From: Pseudonocardiales bacterium | GTDB taxonomy: Bacteria > Actinomycetota > Actinomycetes > Mycobacteriales > Jatrophihabitantaceae | NCBI GenBank assembly: GCA_030840415.1 | Contig: JAVEEO010000088.1 | Location: 1-6,013, forward strand | DNA: 6,013 nucleotides | Reading direction: 5' to 3' | In this document: positions 1 to 4,685 of the stretch, in pieces | Numbering within the stretch: the first letter of the stretch is position 1 | Layout: every line of letters begins with the position of its first letter | Made by a program: the position numbers and the translations under genes | The notes under the pieces: generated by a model | The model's database searches: none | What the model was told of the DNA's origin: nothing | Seen by the model: only the letters and a program-made list of their open reading frames with translations

Positions 1-2
1 GC

Positions 3-41
3 TTGGCGGAGGTCGTCGCTCCTGAGCTCGGGGGCAGATAA
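3..41 (+). CDS. Possible 3' end of an upstream gene (partial)
   Basis: One forward frame is open from the left edge and ends at a TAA at 39-41, giving a last peptide LAEVVAPELGGR. It lies 74 bases before the radical SAM start, a normal spacing for consecutive same-strand genes. Only twelve codons are visible and another frame is also open here, so neither the product nor the reading frame is secure. Confidence 0.25.
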   Translation: MAEVVAPELGGR

Positions 42-100
42 GCTGCGGCAACGAATTTCGCACGGGACTGCGCGTAGAACCTGCAATTATCCGGATGATG

Positions 101-106
101 AAGGAG
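101..106 (+). promoter_or_regulatory. Ribosome binding site AAGGAG deciding the radical SAM start
   Basis: AAGGAG lies nine bases upstream of the ATG at 116. Two earlier in-frame ATGs at 95 and 98 precede this site and have no comparable purine-rich sequence before them. The site therefore supports initiation at 116, and the earlier codons would be leader sequence. Confidence 0.7.
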
Positions 107-115
107 AAACTGGGC

Positions 116-1384
116 ATGTCCGAAGCAGGTGTCGCGAAGCGTCCCTTGTTGCTCTACGTCAACACCCCGTTCTGCAACTCCAAGTGCCACTTCTGCGACT
201 GGGTGGTCAAGGTCCCGATCGGCGACCTGCGGCTGGGCCCGGAATCCGAGGGCCGCCGCGGCCACCTGGACGCCCTGAAGATCCAGATCGCCGAGCAGGG
301 CCCGGTGCTGTCCGAGCGCTACCAGCCGGAGCTGATGTACTGGGGCGGCGGCACCGCCAGCATCCTCAGCCCCGCTGAGATCGAGACCCTGCACGGCGCG
401 CTGGCCGGCTCCTTCGACATGAGCGGGATCGTCGAGGCCACCATCGAGAGCAGCCCGGAGTCGCTCACCCTGGACAAGCTCACCCTGCTGCGCGGCCTCG
501 GCTTCAACCGGATCAGCATCGGCGTGCAGTCCTTCTCCGACGACCGGCTGCGCATGATCGGCCGGGCGCACTCGGCGCCGATGGCCGAGGCGAGCATCGA
601 GCTGGCCCGGCAGGCCGGCTTCGACAACATCAACATCGACCTGATCGTGGGTTTCCCGGACCAGGACCTCGCCGAGGTGGAGCAGATGATGCGCCATGCC
701 GCGGCGCTGCCGGTCAACCACTACTCGATCTATGCCTACCGGGCCAGCGAGGGCACCGTGCTGCGCCGCCGGCTGGACCGGGCCAACGCCAAGACCGACC
801 TGGCCAACCAGCTCAAGGCCTACCAGCTGGCCAGCGACATCCTCACCGAGGCCGGCCACCCCGAATACACCTTCGCCTACTTCGGCAACCCGATCTGCAA
901 GGCGGACCTGGCCTACTACCAGATGAAGCTGGACTGGATCGGTTTCGGCTCCGGCGCGTTCTCGGTGATCGAGGGCCGGATGAAGGGCTTCCGCGCCGGC
1001 AAGTTGCACGACTACATCGCCCATCCCACCGAGTTCGACTACGACGTGCCGCTGTCCGACGGTGCGCAGGCCGGCAGCCTGATCGGCTTCGCGCTGACCA
1101 CCCCGGAGGGCGTCGACGCCGAGGTCTTCCGGCAGCGCACCGGCATCTCGCTGGAGGCCGCCCTGGAATTGCCCGAGGTCAAGGTGTACCTGGACCAGCT
1201 GTGCCAGTACGGCCGGCTGATCACCGATGAGGCCGGCATCCGGTTCGCCCGCGAGGACATCGAGAAGGTCTACATCTCGATGAACTGGCACGAGCAGCCC
1301 GCTGAAGAGGCCACAGCCGATGCTGACGTCAGCGCCAAGCCGGTGCCGGTCGAGATCGGCCTGCCGGCAACCGCACCGGTGTGA
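116..1384 (+). CDS. HemW/HemN-like radical SAM enzyme (422 aa), probably not a heme chaperone
   Basis: This is a cytoplasmic radical SAM enzyme of the HemN/HemW superfamily. The cluster motif PFCNSKCHFCDW places Cys20, Cys24 and Cys27 to bind the [4Fe-4S] cluster. Other SAM-site elements follow in family order: GGGT at 77-80, ESSP at 111-114, RISIGVQSF at 132-140, NIDLIVGFP at 173-181 and GFGSGAFS at 276-283. A HemN_C-like region spans roughly 310-380, and a low-complexity Ala/Pro/Val tail runs from about 393. Where HemW carries HNxxYW, this protein has ADLAYY (263-268), so the heme-binding motif is lost. HemW-like proteins without heme function include class C radical SAM methyltransferases of natural-product pathways (NosN, TbtI, the C10P/YtkT group), which is the likeliest analogy. 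The start at 116 follows AAGGAG. The gene overlaps the downstream flavoprotein gene by 4 bases. Superfamily assignment is firm; reaction and substrate are unknown. Confidence 0.9.
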   Translation: MSEAGVAKRPLLLYVNTPFCNSKCHFCDWVVKVPIGDLRLGPESEGRRGHLDALKIQIAEQGPVLSERYQPELMYWGGGTASILSPAEIETLHGALAGSFDMSGIVEATIESSPESLTLDKLTLLRGLGFNRISIGVQSFSDDRLRMIGRAHSAPMAEASIELARQAGFDNINIDLIVGFPDQDLAEVEQMMRHAAALPVNHYSIYAYRASEGTVLRRRLDRANAKTDLANQLKAYQLASDILTEAGHPEYTFAYFGNPICKADLAYYQMKLDWIGFGSGAFSVIEGRMKGFRAGKLHDYIAHPTEFDYDVPLSDGAQAGSLIGFALTTPEGVDAEVFRQRTGISLEAALELPEVKVYLDQLCQYGRLITDEAGIRFAREDIEKVYISMNWHEQPAEEATADADVSAKPVPVEIGLPATAPV

Positions 1385-2451
1385 TCGCTGGCCACTGGAA
1401 CGTCGTGGTGGCCGGCGGCCGGATCGCCGGTGCCGTCACCGCCTGGGCGCTGGCCCCGTACGCCGAGAGCGTGCTGGTCGTCGACGCCTCGCAGGCCACC
1501 TCGTTCTGGCCCCAGCAGGCCACCTGGGACCGGGAGGGCAACCTGCTGTGGGCCGAGCTCGGACTGCTCGACACCGTGCTGGCCTGTGGCGCGCCCCGCA
1601 CCTACGGCCACACCCTGCGGGTCGACGACGAGGTCGTCGAGCACGACTATCCCCAGCAGGACGGCTACTCCTACCGGATGACGTTGCCGCGCGAGGTGCT
1701 GGACCCGGCCCTGCTGCGGGCCGCCGAGGGCCGCGGCAACGTCACGGTGGCCCGGCCGGCCCGGGTCACCGGCATCACCGGTCAGGGCGACCGGGTGCGC
1801 GGGGTGACGGTCCGCGCGGGCGGTGTCGACCACCAGGTCAGCTGTGACCTGCTGGTGCTGGCCGACGGCCGGCTGTCGCGCAACGCCGACCGGCTCGGTG
1901 CCGAGCCGTACCGGGTGGTGCCCTCGCCGTGGGTGGCGCTGCTGGCCTACTACCAGGACCTGCCGCTGCGCCCGGACCGCGGTTACTTCTCCTCCCAGCC
2001 GGGCAGCCTGGCCATCTCGACCCCGTGCGGCCCGCGGCAGTGGTGCGTGTCCACCGACATGCACCAGCGCCTGATCGACGAATCGGGTGGGCACCCGGCG
2101 CGGCAGTACGCCCGCATCCTCGCCGAGGACCCGCACATCGGGCCCGCGCTGCGGGCCGGCCGTCAGATCAGCAAGCTGGGCGGTGCCGGCAAGCTGCGGA
2201 TGCAACGCCGGCCGATGAGCGGGTCCGGCTGGTGCCTGGTCGGCGACGCCGGCTACCACCTGGATCCGGTGACCGCCCGGGGAACCAAGTCCGCGCTCAC
2301 CGCGGCCCGGATCCTGCGGGACCGGATCGCTGAGCTCGGCGGGATCGACGGGGACCGGCTGGGCGGGCTGACCGAGCAGCGCGACGCGGCGCTGGAGGCG
2401 GACTGGCTGGTCGCCGAGGAGCTCTGCCAGCCCGCGCCGGTGGCGTCCTGA
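1381..2451 (+). CDS. FAD-dependent monooxygenase/oxidoreductase, group A (PHBH-like) fold (356 aa)
   Basis: This is a predicted soluble flavoprotein. The N-terminal Rossmann motif is VVVAGGRIAG (residues 8-17), with Asp35 ending the second strand where the adenosine ribose is held. LADGRLS (160-166) matches the DG motif, and VGDAGYHLDPVTARG (287-301) is the GD motif that closes over FAD. These three in this order define the p-hydroxybenzoate-hydroxylase-like class, which includes hydroxylases, epoxidases, geranylgeranyl reductase-like enzymes and some halogenases. No WxWxIP motif is seen, so a tryptophan-halogenase role is unlikely. Length is normal for the class and no membrane segment is evident. 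The GTG start overlaps the previous stop (GTGA) and has no clear ribosome binding site of its own, so translation is probably coupled to the radical SAM gene and the two enzymes probably share a pathway. The substrate is not deducible. Confidence 0.88.
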   Translation: MIAGHWNVVVAGGRIAGAVTAWALAPYAESVLVVDASQATSFWPQQATWDREGNLLWAELGLLDTVLACGAPRTYGHTLRVDDEVVEHDYPQQDGYSYRMTLPREVLDPALLRAAEGRGNVTVARPARVTGITGQGDRVRGVTVRAGGVDHQVSCDLLVLADGRLSRNADRLGAEPYRVVPSPWVALLAYYQDLPLRPDRGYFSSQPGSLAISTPCGPRQWCVSTDMHQRLIDESGGHPARQYARILAEDPHIGPALRAGRQISKLGGAGKLRMQRRPMSGSGWCLVGDAGYHLDPVTARGTKSALTAARILRDRIAELGGIDGDRLGGLTEQRDAALEADWLVAEELCQPAPVAS

Positions 2452-2479
2452 CCCGCGGTGCCGGCACTTAGCCCGCGGT
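2452..2479. repeat. Direct repeat CCCGCGGT flanking a 10-bp palindrome after the flavoprotein gene
   Basis: CCCGCGGT occurs at 2452-2459 and 2472-2479. Between them lies the palindrome GTGCCGGCAC (2458-2467). The CCGCGG cores could pair into a 6-bp stem, so this may help end transcription of the operon, but no T-tract follows. It could equally be chance in GC-rich DNA. Confidence 0.3.
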
Positions 2480-2590
2480 CAGATCACGATTTGTGTCCGT
2501 AACGTCCGGCTGGACCCGAAAGTAAAGGGAATCGCCGTACGCTGATGCCGCTGTCGCACGCCGGACAGGAGCGGTCCGCGACCCGGACGG

Positions 2591-2595
2591 GGAGG
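2591..2595 (+). promoter_or_regulatory. Ribosome binding site GGAGG of the 68-aa gene
   Basis: GGAGG sits eight bases before the ATG at 2604. A near-ideal site at ideal spacing is the main reason to accept this small reading frame as a gene. Confidence 0.7.
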
Positions 2596-2603
2596 CCACG
2601 ATC

Positions 2604-2810
2604 ATGAGCGATATAGGCAGCGGGGGGTTCGTTCCACCGCCCAGCACCGGAGCTGCTCATGCGGCGGGCATGGCGAACGCCGCTCACGCCGCGCACGAGC
2701 ACCGTCGGCTGATCAACGCCGAGAAGAGGGCAGAGCTGAAGGCGTCGCGCGGGTCCCGGTTCCCGGCCCTGCGCCGGCTGCTCGCCAGGCTGACCCGCCG
2801 AACCGGCTGA
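2604..2810 (+). CDS. Small His-containing basic protein of unknown function (68 aa)
   Basis: I do not recognise this protein. It has three visible parts: a Gly/Pro-rich start (GSGGFVPPPSTG, 5-16), an Ala/His stretch with His19, His28, His31 and His33 (including AHAAHEH), and a basic C-terminal half from about residue 34 that ends in FPALRRLLARLTRR (53-66), which could form a positively charged amphipathic helix. It has no Cys, signal peptide or membrane segment. The GGAGG eight bases before the ATG makes translation likely. It is 152 bases from the flavoprotein gene and may be a separate transcript; no convincing -35/-10 pair was found in that spacer. Its final codons form copy 0 of a repeat that continues past the stop, and the stop itself depends on one base of that repeat. 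The histidines could bind metal, which would suit the copper locus to the right, but this is inference. Confidence 0.6.
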   Translation: MSDIGSGGFVPPPSTGAAHAAGMANAAHAAHEHRRLINAEKRAELKASRGSRFPALRRLLARLTRRTG

Positions 2811-2883
2811 CCGCGTCGCAACGCCGAACCGGCTGGCGCAACGCCGAACCGGCTGGCCGCGCTCGCAACGCCGAACCGGCTGG
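2797..2883 (+). repeat. Short tandem repeat, one partial and three full copies
   Basis: The core GCCGAACCGGCTG occurs four times, starting at 2797, 2823, 2843 and 2870. The full 20-base unit CGCAACGCCGAACCGGCTGG is identical in three copies at 2817-2836, 2837-2856 (directly abutting) and 2864-2883. CCGCGT (2811-2816) and CCGCGCT (2857-2863) precede the first and third full copies, suggesting a larger ancestral unit. Each core can fold as GCCG-AAC-CGGC. The first core is inside the 3' end of the 68-aa gene. There are no CRISPR-like spacers. Confidence 0.9.
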
Positions 2884-2904
2884 CCGCCGCTACCCGCGCA
2901 GAAA

Positions 2905-2942
2905 TCCGGCGCGGTCGCGTCCTCTGACACGACCGCGCCGGA
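2905..2942. terminator. Strong hairpin between convergent genes, probable bidirectional terminator
   Basis: TCCGGCGCGGTCG (2905-2917) is perfectly complementary to CGACCGCGCCGGA (2930-2942), giving 13 base pairs. After one C/A mismatch, a further GTC/GAC pairing closes on a CTCT loop. It lies 23 bases beyond the stop of the minus-strand membrane gene and 94 bases beyond the stop of the 68-aa gene. On the minus strand the hairpin is followed by TTTC, a short U-tract; on the plus side no T-run follows. It most likely ends the minus-strand transcript and may also block read-through from the left. Confidence 0.75.
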
Positions 2943-2965
2943 CAGCTGTGCAGCGCCGAGCCTCG

Positions 2966-3766
2966 TTACACCGCGCTCGCCGGGTCAGCCACTGTCCGGT
3001 TCCGGTGCGCCAGGGCGGGCTCCTTCGCCGGCACGATCTCGCGGTCGGCCGACGCCGTGGCCTCGAACGAGGCCCGCACCTCGGCCCGCTCCTTCCACAG
3101 GTGGTAGACGGCCATGGCGAAGATGTACGAGCCGACCAGGTTGGCGATCGTGTGCCACCAGATCCGGTAGGTCGCCGCGCCGGCACCGGCGTCCAGCGTG
3201 CCGAACCAGGTCGAGAGCCCGATCGCCTTCTTGGCGCCGAGCGCCACCGACAGGGTCAGCGCGATGTGCTCCAGGCCGTGGATGCCCTGCATCCAGACGC
3301 CCATCTTGCCCCACTTGCGGGCGGTGGTCCGGCGGGCCCGCGCGGTGATCAGCACGACCCCGGCGATGCCGGCCAGGAAGATGAAGTTGCCCACCAGGTG
3401 CAGGATCTCCATGCCCAGGGTCGGCTTGGAGTCGTCCACCCGGCCGAAGCCCTTGGCCAGGCCGGTGCCCCACGGCGTCATCCAGGCCTTGGCGTTGGGG
3501 TGCTGGATCCAGTACCCGGCCTGGGCGATGTGCTCCTGCAGGTGGCCGATCTGGCCGACGATCCCGATGCCGATCACCGCGGCCGCCCCGTTGAAGACCC
3601 AGGGCTTGGCCCGCCCGCGGTTGGCCAGGGCCAGCGCGCCGACGGCACTCCACATGGCCACCGCCCAGGCCAGCATCAGGATCGCTCCGACGGTGTCCCA
3701 GGTCGGCACCGAATGGCTCATGCCGCTCATGTTCTCCATCGCGATCAGCGACTTCGTGTTGCCCAT
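2966..3766 (-). CDS. Five-helix membrane protein with HxxEH motifs, candidate copper-handling protein (266 aa)
   Basis: I cannot name this family. Five hydrophobic segments lie near residues 24-48, 57-77, 119-141, 157-177 and 204-224. The basic loops NRGRAK (49-54) and RARRTTARKWGK (143-154) and the basic start of the C-terminal tail predict an outside N-terminus and an inside C-terminus. The N-terminus is Met/His-rich (MENMSGMSH, 10-18). Two similar motifs, GHLQEH (74-79) and HGLEH (163-167), lie in or beside helices 2 and 4, and His123, His205 and His222 fall in or at the ends of helices 3 and 5; such residues could form a metal or heme site. The start is set by AGGAGG six bases before the ATG; the frame runs 32 codons further upstream without such a site. 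The gene diverges from csoR-copZ-copA, and its upstream region carries a CsoR-like half-site. A copper role is inferred; heme binding or transport are alternatives. Confidence 0.85.
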   Translation of the reverse strand: MGNTKSLIAMENMSGMSHSVPTWDTVGAILMLAWAVAMWSAVGALALANRGRAKPWVFNGAAAVIGIGIVGQIGHLQEHIAQAGYWIQHPNAKAWMTPWGTGLAKGFGRVDDSKPTLGMEILHLVGNFIFLAGIAGVVLITARARRTTARKWGKMGVWMQGIHGLEHIALTLSVALGAKKAIGLSTWFGTLDAGAGAATYRIWWHTIANLVGSYIFAMAVYHLWKERAEVRASFEATASADREIVPAKEPALAHRNRTVADPASAV

Positions 3767-3772
3767 CGCAGT

Positions 3773-3778
3773 CCTCCT
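3773..3778 (-). promoter_or_regulatory. Ribosome binding site AGGAGG of the membrane protein gene
   Basis: On the minus strand AGGAGG is followed by ACTGCG and then ATG. It is a perfect anti-16S match at 6-base spacing, and it fixes the start at 3766. Confidence 0.85.
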
Positions 3779-3845
3779 AGACTCCGGCCGAGGCCTCTTT
3801 CCGCGATGGTCGAAGCCTGGTTCCTTATCTGACCCCGTATCCACC

Positions 3846-3860
3846 GGTCCGGGCCGGACC
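3846..3860. repeat. Perfect 15-base palindrome in the divergent spacer
   Basis: GGTCCGG, a central G, then CCGGACC form a perfect dyad. The one-base centre makes an RNA hairpin unlikely, so if functional it would act as a DNA binding site. It lies between the AT-rich patch and the membrane gene, in its probable 5' leader or promoter. No known regulator is assigned. Confidence 0.45.
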
Positions 3861-3893
3861 AATTAGATACCGTTGGGATCTAGTAATAGTTTC
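3861..3893 (-). promoter_or_regulatory. AT-rich promoter-like patch with a 19-bp inverted repeat
   Basis: This is the only clearly AT-rich stretch in the divergent spacer. It contains the inverted repeat TAGATACC-GTT-GGGATCTA (3864-3882), with 7 of 8 arm positions matching. On the minus strand, TATCTA (complement of 3864-3869) is a plausible -10 for the membrane gene, so the dyad would overlap it. The expected -35 position reads AAACTA, which is poor. A promoter in the csoR direction, using TAGTAAT or TAATAG, cannot be excluded. Confidence 0.4.
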
Positions 3894-3953
3894 CGGAGCC
3901 GGGTGGGCGCGGCCTTCTCGCCCGTTGCCCTCTTCGCCGCAATCCCGCCGGTG

Positions 3954-3977
3954 GTACCCGATACCGGTACGGGGTAC
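3954..3977 (+). promoter_or_regulatory. Probable CsoR operator upstream of csoR
   Basis: The core TACCGGTACGGGGTA (3962-3976) has the TACC...GGGGTA layout of CsoR operators. It is nested in a wider dyad of GTACCC (3954-3959) and GGGTAC (3972-3977) and contains the palindrome TACCGGTA. It lies 50 bases before the csoR GTG. TACATT (3975-3980) could be a -10 with a weak -35 at 3952-3957; the operator would then fill the promoter spacer, fitting copper-relieved autorepression. Confidence 0.65.
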
Positions 3978-4012
3978 ATTGGATGAACCGCCGGCGATGC
4001 CGGCTTCGATCC

Positions 4013-4019
4013 GAGGAGG
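4013..4019 (+). promoter_or_regulatory. Ribosome binding site GAGGAGG deciding the csoR GTG start
   Basis: GAGGAGG lies seven bases before the GTG at 4027. The frame extends upstream to a TTG at 3925 and passes an in-frame ATG, but using either would place the operator or leader within the coding sequence, and neither has a comparable site. Confidence 0.8.
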
Positions 4020-4026
4020 CGGTCAG

Positions 4027-4338
4027 GTGCCCGAGTCAGCGCAGTCGGTCGGCCAGGTGCCGGGTTATTCGGCCACCAAGGAGGCCCACCTCAAACGGTT
4101 ACGCCGGATCGAGGGCCAGGTACGCGGCCTGCAGCGGATGGTCGAAGCCGACACCTATTGCATCGACGTCCTCACCCAGGTCTCGGCGGCGACAAAGGCG
4201 CTGGAGGCGGTGGCGTTGTCGCTGCTGGAGGAGCACCTGGGGCACTGCGTCGCCGGCGCCATCCAGGCCGGCGGACAGGACGCCGAGGCCAAGGTCAAGG
4301 AGGCCTCGGCCGCCATTGCCCGGCTGGTGCGTTCCTGA
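4027..4338 (+). CDS. csoR: CsoR copper-sensing transcriptional repressor (103 aa)
   Basis: This is a small all-helical DNA-binding protein of the CsoR/RcnR (DUF156) family, which represses copper-resistance genes until Cu(I) binds and lowers its DNA affinity. The helix 1 signature LKRLRRIEGQVRGLQRM spans 22-38. The Cu(I) ligands Cys45, His70 and Cys74 have the same spacing (25 and 4) as Cys36, His61 and Cys65 of M. tuberculosis CsoR. Tyr44, next to the first Cys, matches that protein's second-shell Tyr. The Cys-His-Cys set argues for copper rather than the nickel, formaldehyde or persulfide sensors of the family. Length is normal for CsoR. The GTG start follows GAGGAGG. It heads a same-strand run with copZ (56-base gap) and copA, and a CsoR-type operator lies just upstream, so it probably represses its own operon. 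Confidence 0.95.
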   Translation: MPESAQSVGQVPGYSATKEAHLKRLRRIEGQVRGLQRMVEADTYCIDVLTQVSAATKALEAVALSLLEEHLGHCVAGAIQAGGQDAEAKVKEASAAIARLVRS

Positions 4339-4369
4339 CCCGACCCGAAGTCCAGCCAGCATCCACCGC

Positions 4370-4384
4370 TTTCGACACTCGAAA
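4370..4384 (+). promoter_or_regulatory. Small hairpin in the csoR-copZ gap
   Basis: TTTCGA-CAC-TCGAAA forms a 6-bp stem with a 3-base loop, ending ten bases before the copZ ATG and just before its weak GAGAA ribosome binding site. It might modulate copZ translation or mRNA stability between the two genes. It is too weak, and lacks a T-tract, to be called a terminator. Confidence 0.35.
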
Positions 4385-4394
4385 CGAGAACATC

Positions 4395-4619
4395 ATGACC
4401 AGCACGACCTATCAGGTGATCGGTATGACTTGCGGCCACTGCGTCGCCGCGGTGAGCAGCGAGCTCGAGGCGCTCGACGGGGTGTCGGCGGTCGACGTCG
4501 AACTCGACCCGGCAGGTGCCTCGGCCGTCACGGTGACCAGCGCGCGGCCGCTGCAACCCGAGCAGGTCCGCACCGCCCTCGACGAGGCCGGCGAGTACCG
4601 CATTGCCGAGGGCCGTTAG
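4395..4619 (+). CDS. copZ: CopZ-like Cu(I) chaperone, heavy-metal-associated domain (74 aa)
   Basis: This is a single heavy-metal-associated (HMA) domain protein of the cytoplasm that binds Cu(I) and passes it to the partner ATPase and to CsoR. The binding motif GMTCGHC (10-16) provides Cys13 and Cys16 after Met11. Its GHC form is typical of free actinobacterial and Gram-positive chaperones, while the downstream ATPase has ASC. The rest fits a ferredoxin-like beta-alpha-beta-beta-alpha-beta fold, and the length is normal. The ATG at 4395 has only a weak GAGAA upstream, so translation may depend on csoR translation or on the small hairpin before it. It sits between csoR and copA on the same strand and is presumably co-transcribed under CsoR control. 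Function is confident by family and context; metal specificity is inferred. Confidence 0.93.
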   Translation: MTSTTYQVIGMTCGHCVAAVSSELEALDGVSAVDVELDPAGASAVTVTSARPLQPEQVRTALDEAGEYRIAEGR

Positions 4620-4670
4620 CCGATGGCCGGCCACCGCCTCCGCGCTGTCCCGGCGCAGCCACTCGGCCGC

Positions 4671-4677
4671 GAGGAGG
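4671..4677 (+). promoter_or_regulatory. Ribosome binding site GAGGAGG deciding the copA GTG start
   Basis: GAGGAGG lies eight bases before GTG 4686. The alternative in-frame ATG at 4623, three bases after the copZ stop codon, has no such site. It would add 21 residues of no recognisable domain. Confidence 0.75.
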
Positions 4678-4685
4678 CGGCGGGC

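Noticed and set aside
116..1384. Annotation as HemW or oxygen-independent coproporphyrinogen III oxidase
   Set aside because: The overall fold matches, but the HNxxYW heme motif of HemW is replaced and no heme gene is next to it, so a heme-pathway name would mislead.
1270..2259. Long minus-strand open frame (329 codons) opposite the flavoprotein gene
   Set aside because: Composition is Gly/Ala/Arg/Pro/Val repetition typical of the antisense of a GC-rich gene, no motif is present, and the plus-strand frame has all three FAD motifs.
1381..2451. Flavin-dependent halogenase
   Set aside because: No WxWxIP motif was found, and the FAD motifs present are shared by all group A flavoproteins.
2797..2883. 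CRISPR array
   Set aside because: Units abut or are separated by 7 bases, with no unique spacers of 25-40 bases and no cas gene. It is a simple tandem repeat.
2484..2930. Minus-strand open frame (148 codons) across the small gene and the repeats
   Set aside because: It runs through the tandem repeat and starts inside the hairpin. It has no recognisable domain, and the plus-strand small gene has the clear ribosome binding site.
2948..3832. Plus-strand open frame (294 codons) opposite the membrane protein gene
   Set aside because: The product is Arg/Pro/His-rich without domains. The minus frame gives coherent membrane helices with a perfect AGGAGG before its ATG.
3925..4026. Longer csoR from the TTG at 3925 or an ATG near 3997
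   Set aside because: These starts would put the operator in coding sequence or lack a ribosome binding site, whereas GTG 4027 has GAGGAGG at 7 bases and gives the usual CsoR length.
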